From Neisseria dumasiana (GTDB lineage Bacteria > Pseudomonadota > Gammaproteobacteria > Burkholderiales > Neisseriaceae), in NCBI RefSeq assembly GCF_022870885.1, contig NZ_CP091509.1, forward strand, positions 1,860,001-1,924,000: a DNA stretch of 64,000 nucleotides, given 5' to 3'. The notes beneath the pieces were generated by a model. That model saw only the letters and a list, made by a program, of their open reading frames with translations. It ran no database searches and had not been told where the DNA came from. Position numbers and translations under genes: made by a program. Shown piece by piece: positions 56,842 through 64,000 of this stretch (the first letter of the stretch is position 1; every line of letters begins with the position of its first letter).

Positions 56842-57807
56842 ATGCAGCTTATTCTTGCCCCGATGCAGGGGCTGGTGGACGATGTGATGCGCGACCTGCT
56901 GACCCGTATCGGCGGGTTCGACGAATGCGTGAGCGAATTTGTGCGCATTACCCATACCGTGCACTCGCGCCAGACTTGGCTGAAACATGTGCCGGAAATC
57001 GCCGGCAACAACCGAACGCCCGCCGGCGTACCCTGCACCGTGCAGCTTCTAGGCAGCGATGCGGACAACATGGCGGTAAACGCGCTCGAAGCCGTGCGTT
57101 TCGGCGCCGACAAAATCGACCTTAATTTCGGCTGCCCCGCGCCCACCGTCAACAAACATAAAGGCGGCGCGGTGCTGTTGAAAGAGCCGGAGCTGATTCA
57201 CCATATCGTCCGCACTTTGCGCCGAAGCCTGCCCGACCATATTCCGCTCACCGGCAAAATGCGTTTGGGCTTTGAAGACAAAACGCTCGCGCTCGAATGT
57301 GCCGCCGCCATTGCAGAAGGCGGCGCCTGCGGCCTGACCGTACATGCGCGCACCAAAGTGGAAGGCTACGAACCGCCCGCGCATTGGGAATGGGTGCGTA
57401 AAATCCGCGAGGCCGTGCAGATTCCGGTAACGGCCAACGGCGATGTGTTTGCCTTGCAGGACTATCTCGACATTAAAGAGGTAAGCGGTTGCAGCAGCGT
57501 GATGCTCGGGCGCGGCGCGGTGATGCGGCCGGATTTGGCGCGGCAGATTAAGCAGTTTGAGCGCGGCGAAAGCGTTACCGAAGCGGATTTCGGCGAAATC
57601 GCGGGCTGGATAAACCTGTTTTTTGACCTGTGCCTCGCCAAAGAAGCCAACAACAAATACCCCGTCGCCCGCTTGAAACAATGGCTGGGCATGATGAAGA
57701 AAGTGTATCCGCAAGCGCAGGAATTGTTTGAACGCATCCGCACATTGAAAGAAGCGGACGAAGTGAAAAACGTATTGATTGCGTTTGAACAGGCGCAACG
57801 CCGTTAA
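56842..57807 (+). CDS. dusC: tRNA-dihydrouridine(16) synthase DusC
   Basis: FMN enzyme that reduces U16 in the D-loop of tRNAs. 321 residues. N-terminal LILAPMQGLVDDVMRDLLTR, then KIDLNFGCPAPTVNKHKGGA with the catalytic Cys, GKMRLGFEDKTLALECAAAI, CGLTVHARTKVEGYEPPAHW and VMLGRGAVMRPDLA. The GFDECVSEFVRI block and shorter C-terminus fit DusC rather than DusA or DusB. An uptake sequence ends 11 bases before the start. Confidence 0.92.
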   Translation: MQLILAPMQGLVDDVMRDLLTRIGGFDECVSEFVRITHTVHSRQTWLKHVPEIAGNNRTPAGVPCTVQLLGSDADNMAVNALEAVRFGADKIDLNFGCPAPTVNKHKGGAVLLKEPELIHHIVRTLRRSLPDHIPLTGKMRLGFEDKTLALECAAAIAEGGACGLTVHARTKVEGYEPPAHWEWVRKIREAVQIPVTANGDVFALQDYLDIKEVSGCSSVMLGRGAVMRPDLARQIKQFERGESVTEADFGEIAGWINLFFDLCLAKEANNKYPVARLKQWLGMMKKVYPQAQELFERIRTLKEADEVKNVLIAFEQAQRR

Positions 57808-57940
57808 ATATCAACGGCTTTTGGTGTTATCCATTAAATCACATTCCCTCTCTCACTCAGGCTCTTAGCTGCCGTCTGAAAAATCATTCGGAATCAGTTA
57901 AGATACGGCCTGATACTTTTTCAGACGGCCTGATCACACC

Positions 57941-59155
57941 ATGCAGATTTACCTTGTCGGCGGCGCAGTCCGCGATACTTTATTGAACATCAGCGTTACC
58001 GACCGCGATTGGGTTGTTGTCGGCGCCGATGCCGCAGCGATGTTGGCGCAAGGCTTCCAGCCCGTCGGAAAAGACTTCCCCGTATTTCTGCATCCCGACA
58101 GCCACGAAGAATACGCCCTCGCCCGCACCGAGCGCAAAACTGCCAAAGGTTATGCCGGTTTCGCTTTTTACGCCGATAAAGACGTTACCCTCGAGCAAGA
58201 TTTAATGCGCCGCGACCTCACCATCAACGCCATGGCACAAGATTCAGACGGCCTGATTATCGACCCTTTCGGCGGCCAAGAAGATTTGCGCAACGGCGTT
58301 TTGCGCCATGTTTCCAAAGCCTTCGCCGAAGACCCCGTGCGCATTCTCCGCACCGCCCGTTTTGCCGCCCGCTACGGTTTCAGCGTTGCCCCCGAAACCA
58401 TGGAGCTGATGAAACAGATGGTGCGCGACGGTGAAGCCGATGCTTTGGTAGAAGAACGCGTGTGGCAGGAATTGGCCAAAGGGCTGATGGAAAAACAGCC
58501 GCGCAAAATGATCGAAATCCTGCGCGAATGCGGGGCTTTAAAAGTGTTGCTGCCCGAAGTGGACGCCCTTTTCGGCGTGCCGCAACGCGCCGACTACCAC
58601 CCCGAAATCGACAGCGGCATCCACACGCTGATGGTATTGCAACGCGCCGCCGACATGGGCTTGACCCTGCCCGAACGCTACGCCGCCCTGCTGCACGACT
58701 TGGGCAAAGCACTCACACCCGCCGACATTCTGCCCAAACACCACGGCCACGATATAGCGGGCGTAACGCCCGTGCGCGCCGTCAACGCCCGCTGGAAAGT
58801 GCCCAAAGCCTGTTCCGAATTGGCCGAACTGGTTTGCCGCTGGCACATCATGTTGCACAGCGTCGAAAACCTGAAAGCACAAACCGTGTTGAAAACCCTG
58901 AAACAAACCGATGCTTTCAGACGGCCCGAACGTTTTCAGACGGCCTTAAACGTTTGCGTGGCCGATACGCAAGGCCGTCTGAACCGCGAAAACGAACCCT
59001 ACCCGCAGCGCGAACACTGGCTGGCTCTGCTTGATGCCGCCAACAGCATCAACACCGCCGAAATCGCCGCCGCCCACGCCGATGCGCCGCACAAAATTGC
59101 CGAAGCAATTGATAGGGCGCGGCTGGAAAAAATCAAACCGCTGCATGCGGCCTGA
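57941..59155 (+). CDS. cca: Multifunctional CCA tRNA nucleotidyltransferase
   Basis: Adds or repairs the 3' CCA of tRNAs. 404 residues. Nucleotidyltransferase head MQIYLVGGAVRDTLLNI, then TDRDWVVVGA with the acidic pair, RRDLTINAMA, RILRTARFAARYGF; the C-terminal HD domain has LPERYAALLHDLGKAL and HHGHDIAGVTPVRAV. Three uptake sequences lie within 70 bases near the end, read as AFRRPERFQTALN and GRLNREN. The stop codon TGA is formed by the junction with the following MITE (T from the target, GA from the element), so the last residues (IKPLHAA) are truncated or altered by it. Confidence 0.95.
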   Translation: MQIYLVGGAVRDTLLNISVTDRDWVVVGADAAAMLAQGFQPVGKDFPVFLHPDSHEEYALARTERKTAKGYAGFAFYADKDVTLEQDLMRRDLTINAMAQDSDGLIIDPFGGQEDLRNGVLRHVSKAFAEDPVRILRTARFAARYGFSVAPETMELMKQMVRDGEADALVEERVWQELAKGLMEKQPRKMIEILRECGALKVLLPEVDALFGVPQRADYHPEIDSGIHTLMVLQRAADMGLTLPERYAALLHDLGKALTPADILPKHHGHDIAGVTPVRAVNARWKVPKACSELAELVCRWHIMLHSVENLKAQTVLKTLKQTDAFRRPERFQTALNVCVADTQGRLNRENEPYPQREHWLALLDAANSINTAEIAAAHADAPHKIAEAIDRARLEKIKPLHAA

Positions 59156-59296
59156 GACCTTTGCAAAACCCTCAGATGTGGATGCAGTTCAAGGCGTAGC
59201 AGCACAGCGAGTGCAGACATATCATATAGATAGGCAAACGAGCGAGCAGCGCACAACGCAGAAATGCGCCGCAGATGAGGGTTTTGCAAAGGTCTC
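59154..59296. mobile_element. 143-bp MITE with 21-bp perfect terminal inverted repeats
   Basis: Left end 59154-59174 starts GAGACCTTTGCAAAACCCTC; the right end 59276-59296 is its exact complement. The element is flanked by the 5-bp direct repeat GGCCT (59149-59153 and 59297-59301). It encodes no transposase. GAGACCTTTGCAAA ends are known from neisserial IS5-type elements, which could mobilise it. It overlaps the cca stop codon. Confidence 0.9.
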
Positions 59297-59388
59297 GGCC
59301 TACTGCGAGGGTTCCGCCACCTCATAAACCGCCGCTTTACCGGCCTTTCATCCGTTTTTTTAGTTTTTTCGTTTTTTAAGGAATCAAA

Positions 59389-60003
59389 ATGTTCACAGGC
59401 ATCGTACAAGGCATGGGGCGCATTGTCGCCAAAGATGCGCCTTCCGCCGACTTTTGCACCTACACGGTCGAGCTGCCCGAAGACATGGCACACAACCTGC
59501 AAATCGGCGCATCGGTAGCCAATAACGGCTGCTGCCTTACCATTACCCGCATCAACGGCCGCCAAGTCGATTTCGACCTGATGGCGGAAACCTTGTCCAA
59601 AACCAACCTCGGCGCATTGGAAACCGGCAGCCCGGTCAACCTCGAGCGCGCCGCCCGCTTCGGCGACGAAATCGGCGGCCATGTGATGAGCGGCCACATT
59701 ATCGCCGTTACCCCGATTACCCGCATCGAAGAGAGCGAACACAACCGCACCATATGGTTTGCCCTGCCGCCCGAGCTGAAACCTTATATCCTGACCAAAG
59801 GTTTTGTGGGGCTGGACGGTTGCAGCCTTACCATCGGCAGCGTAACCGACACCGAATTCAACGTGCATCTGATTCCCGAAACCCTGCAACGCACATTGTT
59901 CGGCACGCGCCAAGCGGGCGACCTTGTGAATATAGAAATCGACCCGCAAACCCAAGCCGTGGTTGATACCGTTGCACGGATTATGTCGGCGCAGCAAAGC
60001 TGA
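59389..60003 (+). CDS. ribE: Riboflavin synthase alpha subunit
   Basis: Last step of riboflavin synthesis: dismutation of two lumazines. 204 residues, two lumazine-binding repeats: MFTGIVQGMGRIV, then IGASVANNGCCLTI, and in the second half GHIIAVTPI and LTKGFVGLDGCSLTIGSV. The C-terminus RTLFGTRQAGDLVNIEIDP is typical. AAGGAATC lies before the start. It overlaps the next gene (TGATG). ribA is elsewhere in this window at 24.3 kb. I see no FMN riboswitch in the 90 bases upstream. Confidence 0.95.
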   Translation: MFTGIVQGMGRIVAKDAPSADFCTYTVELPEDMAHNLQIGASVANNGCCLTITRINGRQVDFDLMAETLSKTNLGALETGSPVNLERAARFGDEIGGHVMSGHIIAVTPITRIEESEHNRTIWFALPPELKPYILTKGFVGLDGCSLTIGSVTDTEFNVHLIPETLQRTLFGTRQAGDLVNIEIDPQTQAVVDTVARIMSAQQS

Positions 60004-60623
60004 TGCCCAAACTGACTGCGGCAGCCGCCATGAACCCGACCGTTGAAACCCACCCGCTCGCCCCGTTCGCGCCCGCAAACGCCACCCTGCTGATGCTCGG
60101 TTCGTTTCCGCCGCCGCGCGCCCGCTGGAAAATGGATTTTTACTACCCCAATTTTCAAAACGACATGTGGCGGATTTTCGGCTTGGTGTTTTTCGGCGAC
60201 AAAGATTATTTTGTCGAACCCGGCGGCAAAGCCTTTAAAGAAGCGCTTATCCGCAGCTTTCTCACCGAACGCGGCATCGCCGTCGGCGATACGGCGCATC
60301 AGGTTATCCGTTTGCAGGGCAACGCTTCCGACAAGTTTTTGCAGATTGTGAAGCCGGTGGATTTGGCCGCGCTGCTCAATATCATGCCCAAGTGCACAAC
60401 CGTGATGACCACGGGCGAACTGGCTACCGACACCCTGCTCTCGCTGATGCCGTCTGAAACCGCCAAACCCGCCATCGGCCGGTATTCCGAAACCGAATTT
60501 GCCGGCAGGCCGCTGCGCCTGTACCGCCTGCCGTCGTCATCGCGCGCCTATCCTTTGCCGCTGGCGGAAAAAGCCGCAGCCTACGGTGCGTTTTTCCGCG
60601 AAATCGGCTTGGCAAACCCATAA
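60003..60623 (+). CDS. Uracil-DNA glycosylase family protein
   Basis: 206 residues with the UDG/MUG fold pattern: TLLMLGSFPPPRARWKMDFY, YPNFQNDMWRIFGLVFFGD, ERGIAVGDTAHQVIRLQGNA and RLYRLPSSSRAYPLPLAEKA. The catalytic acidic motif of Family 1 is absent; the N-terminal GSFPP loop is like the mismatch-specific group, so base-excision activity is inferred. ATG 60003 shares a base with the ribE stop; Met10 is a possible later start. Confidence 0.7.
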   Translation: MPKLTAAAAMNPTVETHPLAPFAPANATLLMLGSFPPPRARWKMDFYYPNFQNDMWRIFGLVFFGDKDYFVEPGGKAFKEALIRSFLTERGIAVGDTAHQVIRLQGNASDKFLQIVKPVDLAALLNIMPKCTTVMTTGELATDTLLSLMPSETAKPAIGRYSETEFAGRPLRLYRLPSSSRAYPLPLAEKAAAYGAFFREIGLANP

Positions 60624-60734
60624 AACGCCAACCTTATTACCCTTTACACCCACCTGTTTTTCAGACGGCCTCGAAAGCCCTGTGCCGCCCAAACCCTGTA
60701 TAATGCCGTCTGAAACTTTCACACAAAGCAAAAC

Positions 60735-61484
60735 ATGGCAAACCAACGACTTATCTACGGCTTTCACGCCGTTAACGCCCGCTTGTGGCAAAACCCGAAA
60801 AGTATTACCGAGCTGTATGTCCAAGAAGGCAAACACGATGCCCGCACCCGCGACGTGCTGGAAAAAGCCGCCGCCGAAAACGTGCGCGTGCATTTCGCCG
60901 CCGCCGAACGCTTAAACACCATCAGCAAAGGCGCGCGCCATCAAGGGGTAGTCGGCTTTATCGACGCATCCAAAAACCACGTCCACCTCGAAGACGTGTT
61001 GGAAAACCTGCGCGAACCGGCACTATTGCTGGTGCTCGACGGCATCACCGACCCGCACAACCTCGGCGCATGTCTGCGTACCGCCGACGCAATGGGCGTT
61101 CACGCCGTGATTGCGCCGAAAGACAAAAGCGCGGGGCTGAACGCCACCGTGAGCAAAGTGGCCTGCGGCGCGGCCGAAACCGTGCCCTACATCACCGTAA
61201 CCAACCTCGCCCGCACCCTGCGCGAATTGAAAGAATACGGCATCTGGGTAGTCGGCACCGACATGGGCGGCGAGGCCGATCTGTATCACGCCCAGCTGCC
61301 CGAAAGCATCGCATGGGTGATGGGCAACGAAGGCGAAGGCATGCGCCGCCTCACCCGCGAACATTGCGACATGCTCGTTTCCGTGCCCATGTTCGGCACG
61401 GTGGAAAGCATGAACGTATCGGTAACGGCGGGCATGGTATTGAGCGAGACCCGCCGCCAACGGGTGTTGAGCGCCGAGAAATAA
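60735..61484 (+). CDS. rlmB: 23S rRNA (guanosine(2251)-2'-O)-methyltransferase RlmB
   Basis: SpoU-family knotted methyltransferase acting on the P-loop of 23S rRNA. 249 residues. An N-terminal RNA-binding domain ([34 protein letters not shown]) and the SPOUT core: [52 protein letters not shown] and [20 protein letters not shown]. An uptake sequence lies 21 bases upstream. Confidence 0.95.
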   Translation: MANQRLIYGFHAVNARLWQNPKSITELYVQEGKHDARTRDVLEKAAAENVRVHFAAAERLNTISKGARHQGVVGFIDASKNHVHLEDVLENLREPALLLVLDGITDPHNLGACLRTADAMGVHAVIAPKDKSAGLNATVSKVACGAAETVPYITVTNLARTLRELKEYGIWVVGTDMGGEADLYHAQLPESIAWVMGNEGEGMRRLTREHCDMLVSVPMFGTVESMNVSVTAGMVLSETRRQRVLSAEK

Positions 61485-61564
61485 ACCGTTTCCATTCAAA
61501 ATGGCCGTCTGAAAACTCTTTACGCAAACCGTTTATATAGTCAATCAACTTAAAAATAGTACAT

Positions 61565-61644
61565 CCGTCATACTCGGGCTTTACCCGAGTATTTTAAGTT
61601 TCAGCAAATTTAGGAGATACTCGGGTCAAGCCCGAGTATGACGG
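61565..61644. repeat. Inverted pair of 28-bp ACTCGGG elements
   Basis: Arms 61565-61592 and 61617-61644 are complementary with one mismatch; each arm is itself nearly palindromic (ATACTCGGG...CCCGAGTAT). It resembles the paired short repeats of neisserial intergenic mosaic elements but with a different core. Confidence 0.75.
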
Positions 61645-61674
61645 TTTTGTTGTTAAGACGGTTTTGTTGTTAAG
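61641..61674. repeat. Tandem 17-bp repeat, two copies
   Basis: ACGGTTTTGTTGTTAAG occurs twice in direct succession (61641-61657 and 61658-61674), starting inside the right arm of the inverted pair. Confidence 0.85.
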
Positions 61675-61799
61675 TAGATTAACGATACTTTTTGCTTAAA
61701 CCTTTTCAGACGGCCTTTTTACCGTTCCCGCCGAAAACATTGAATTTTCGCCGAGAGCCTTTATCATCTACCCGATTGAAACAACAAAGGGGGCAACCT

Positions 61800-62228
61800 A
61801 TGATTGCTTGGTTTATCGCCGCCGTATTGGTGCTGATTGTCGAACTGTTTGTCGGCACGATTTATCTGTTGGTGGTCAGCGCCGCCCTGTTCGGCGCAGG
61901 CTTGACCGCTTGGCTGTTCGACAGCCTCGCCGCCAGCATCATTACCGCCGCCGTGCTGGCCGCCGCGGGCGTGTGGTGGGCGCACGGCTGGATTAAAAAA
62001 CACCGCCGCCCGCCCGTGGAAGAATCCGCCCGCAACGATTTGGACATCGGGCAAACCGTGCAAATCAACCGCCACCTGCACGGCAATCTGTATGAAGTGC
62101 ATTACCGCGGCACCGTGTGGCAGGCTCAGGCCGACAATGGTGCCGATCACGCTGCCGGACAAACCGCCGTTATCACCGGCAAAAACGGCAATATTCTGCT
62201 TATTCATCTGCATTCATCATCAAACTAA
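61800..62228 (+). CDS. NfeD-family membrane protein
   Basis: 142 residues: three membrane helices (IAWFIAAVLVLIVELFVGTI, LLVVSAALFGAGLTAWL, AASIITAAVLAAAGVWWAHG) and a C-terminal OB-like domain (LDIGQTVQINRHLHGNLYEV, HYRGTVWQAQADNG). The short NfeD form pairs with an SPFH protein, as here, 9 bases ahead. The start at 61800 follows GGGGGCAACCT; the open frame to 61692 is not coding-like. Likely role: membrane microdomain quality control. Confidence 0.88.
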   Translation: MIAWFIAAVLVLIVELFVGTIYLLVVSAALFGAGLTAWLFDSLAASIITAAVLAAAGVWWAHGWIKKHRRPPVEESARNDLDIGQTVQINRHLHGNLYEVHYRGTVWQAQADNGADHAAGQTAVITGKNGNILLIHLHSSSN

Positions 62229-62237
62229 GGAAAAACC

Positions 62238-63203
62238 ATGGATTTCAGCCTGTTTCTCAGCTTTCCCATCCTGATTCTTATTGCCGTTGTCGTATTCGGC
62301 TTCAAATCGTTTACCGTTGTGCCGCAACAGGAAGCCTATGTAGTCGAACGCTTGGGCCGCTTCTACAAAATCCTTAATCCCGGCCTGAACATCCTGATTC
62401 CGTTTATCGACCGCATCGCCTACAAACACACGTTGAAAGAAATCCCGCTCGACGTGCCGAGCCAAGTATGTATTACCCGCGACAACACCCAGCTCACCGT
62501 CGACGGTATCATCTATTTCCAAGTAACCGACCCGAAACTCGCTTCATACGGCTCGAGCAACTACATCATGGCGATTACCCAGCTTGCCCAAACCACGCTG
62601 CGTTCGGTTATCGGCCGCATGGAATTGGACAAAACCTTTGAAGAGCGCGACGAAATCAACAGCATCGTCGTTTCCGCGCTCGACGAAGCCGCCGTATCGT
62701 GGGGCGTAAAAGTGTTGCGCTACGAAATCAAAGACTTGGTGCCGCCGCAAGAAATCCTGCGTTCGATGCAGGCGCAAATTACCGCCGAACGCGAAAAACG
62801 CGCCCGCATCGCCGAATCGGAAGGCCGCAAAATCGAGCAGATCAACCTTGCCAGCGGCCAGCGCGAAGCCGAAATCCAACAGTCCGAAGGTGAAATGCAG
62901 GCCGCCATCAACGAATCAAACGGCGACAAAATCGCCCGCATCAACCGCGCCCAAGGCGAAGCCGAAGCCTTGCGCTTGGTGGCCGAGGCCAATGCCGATG
63001 CCATCCGCCTGATTGCCGCCGCCCTGCAAACTCCGGGCGGCAACGAAGCCGTGAACCTGAAAGTGGCCGAGCAATATGTAGAAGCCTTCAGCAAACTGGC
63101 CAAAGAAAACAACACGCTGATTATGCCCGCCAACGTGGCCGACATCGGCAGCTTGGTTTCTGCCGGACTGAAAATTGTCGAGGGCAATAAAACGGTGAAA
63201 TAA
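62238..63203 (+). CDS. qmcA: SPFH-domain (stomatin/QmcA-like) membrane protein
   Basis: 321 residues with an N-terminal membrane helix (FPILILIAVVVFGFKSF), an SPFH domain (VPQQEAYVVERLGRFYKILN, LDVPSQVCITRDNTQLTVDG, RSVIGRMELDKTFEERDEIN) and a long coiled coil (about 175-250, rich in Ala, Glu and Arg). These proteins form large rings at the membrane and partner NfeD. It is coupled with the NfeD gene. Confidence 0.9.
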   Translation: MDFSLFLSFPILILIAVVVFGFKSFTVVPQQEAYVVERLGRFYKILNPGLNILIPFIDRIAYKHTLKEIPLDVPSQVCITRDNTQLTVDGIIYFQVTDPKLASYGSSNYIMAITQLAQTTLRSVIGRMELDKTFEERDEINSIVVSALDEAAVSWGVKVLRYEIKDLVPPQEILRSMQAQITAEREKRARIAESEGRKIEQINLASGQREAEIQQSEGEMQAAINESNGDKIARINRAQGEAEALRLVAEANADAIRLIAAALQTPGGNEAVNLKVAEQYVEAFSKLAKENNTLIMPANVADIGSLVSAGLKIVEGNKTVK

Positions 63204-63230
63204 TCCGGCTTCCCGCCCCAACGCTTGATG

Positions 63231-63263
63231 TTCAGACGGCCTCTTTACCGGAGGCCGTCTGAA
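63231..63263. terminator. Inverted DNA uptake sequence pair
   Basis: 13-bp arms (63231-63243 with 63251-63263) between the SPFH gene and aroA. Confidence 0.7.
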
Positions 63264-63408
63264 ATATTTTAAACAGGCAGTTTCGCGCGCCTACCGAATC
63301 CGAACGCCTCAACAAAAGCCGCCCCCGCCCCTCGCACCCGTTTTCCAAGCCGCACGATTACAGGCATAATACCGCTTCCCTTTTTTATCGTTCACGGAAA
63401 GAAAAACA

Positions 63409-64000
63409 ATGACCGAATCCGTCCGCCTGCCCGCCGCCACACTCAAGCCCTCCACCGTCGCCCTGCCCGGCTCCAAAAGCATCAGTAACCGCACGCTGCT
63501 CTTGGCGGCATTGTCGGACAATGTGTGCGAAATCCATTCTTTATTAAAATCCGACGACACCGACCGCATGCTCGAAGCCTTGGAAAAACTCGGTGTCCAA
63601 CTGGAATTTATCTCGGAAGGCCGTCTGAAAGTGCACGGCACGGGCGGGCGTTTTCCCAACCGTGAGGCGGATTTGTTTCTCGGCAACGCAGGCACGGCGT
63701 TCCGCCCGCTTACCGCAGCCTTAGCTGTGTTGGGCGGCAACTACCACCTGCACGGCGTGCCGCGTATGCACGAACGCCCCATTGGCGATTTGGTCGATGC
63801 CCTGCGCACGGCCGGTGCCGATGTCCAATACCTCGGCAACGAACACTATCCGCCGCTGCGCATCCGCGAACGCACCGACAACGGCGTGCGCGTGATTCCG
63901 ATTAAAGGCAACGTATCCAGCCAATTTTTGACCGCGCTCTTGATGGCGCTGCCGCTGACCGGCCAAGCGTTTGAAATCCACATGGTCGGCGAGCTGATTT
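63409..64000 (+). CDS. aroA: 3-phosphoshikimate 1-carboxyvinyltransferase, N-terminal part (cut by window edge)
   Basis: Sixth step of the shikimate pathway, joining shikimate-3-phosphate and phosphoenolpyruvate. 197 codons are in the window. Visible: [80 protein letters not shown] and [18 protein letters not shown]. An uptake sequence in frame reads GRLKVHG. Frame continues past the edge. Confidence 0.95.
   Translation, partial: MTESVRLPAATLKPSTVALPGSKSISNRTLLLAALSDNVCEIHSLLKSDDTDRMLEALEKLGVQLEFISEGRLKVHGTGGRFPNREADLFLGNAGTAFRPLTAALAVLGGNYHLHGVPRMHERPIGDLVDALRTAGADVQYLGNEHYPPLRIRERTDNGVRVIPIKGNVSSQFLTALLMALPLTGQAFEIHMVGELI

Noticed and set aside
59297..59388. FMN riboswitch before ribE
   Set aside because: The 90 bases before ribE are partly T-rich and show none of the conserved RFN-element blocks.

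Overview
The window is chromosomal DNA from a commensal-type Neisseria or close relative. The 12-base DNA uptake sequence of the AG dialect (AGGCCGTCTGAA) recurs throughout, singly and as inverted pairs that serve as terminators. Two copies of a neisserial IS30-family element (IS1655-like) are present, and the gene neighbourhoods rlmE-ftsH, gmk-rpoZ-spoT, hisZ-purA and iscR-iscS-iscU-iscA look neisserial. The species cannot be fixed from this sequence alone.

Layout. 1-9.5 kb is core: ftsH (cut by the window edge), rlmE, a CRM-domain RNA-binding protein, a lipoprotein, a DUF1287 protein, prolyl aminopeptidase, aroD, a three-gene polar amino acid ABC importer and an ABC-F ATPase. 9.5-23.6 kb is bracketed by two directly oriented IS1655-like copies, each inserted inside an uptake sequence. 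Between them lie apt, gmk, rpoZ and spoT, followed by a type VI secretion (T6SS) cargo island: vgrG, a putative pore-forming effector, a six-helix membrane protein (candidate immunity), a 5'-truncated rhs gene with a variable tip, and a SEL1-repeat lipoprotein. 24-25.9 kb holds tRNA-Asp, tRNA-Val, ribA and tRNA-Leu.

25.85-37.66 kb is an integrated element next to tRNA-Leu. It carries a P4-type integrase, AlpA-like and other small DNA-binding proteins, a KilA-N protein, a complete tail tape-measure protein with a SleB-like hydrolase domain, a terminase-small-subunit-like protein, a primase, a DUF927 helicase broken by a one-base frameshift, an AT-rich field of about twelve GYGGTTAT iterons, and a RelE/Xre toxin-antitoxin pair. 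No capsid, portal, large terminase or other tail genes are present. This fits a phage satellite rather than a prophage.

37.8-64 kb is again core: purA/hisZ, lldD, the isc iron-sulfur operon (with an IscR site, an inserted vapBC module and a decayed zinc-finger gene), ppa, an HxlR regulator, pirin, feoAB with a Cys-rich partner, an aldehyde dehydrogenase, ttcA, argB, dusC, cca (whose stop codon is supplied by a small MITE), ribE, a uracil-DNA-glycosylase-like gene, rlmB, an NfeD/SPFH membrane pair and the start of aroA.

The most unusual parts are the satellite with its own tape measure and iteron field, the vgrG-effector-immunity cassette, the IS insertions inside uptake sequences, and the MITE at the end of cca. 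All readings come from inspection of the sequence; no database search was run.
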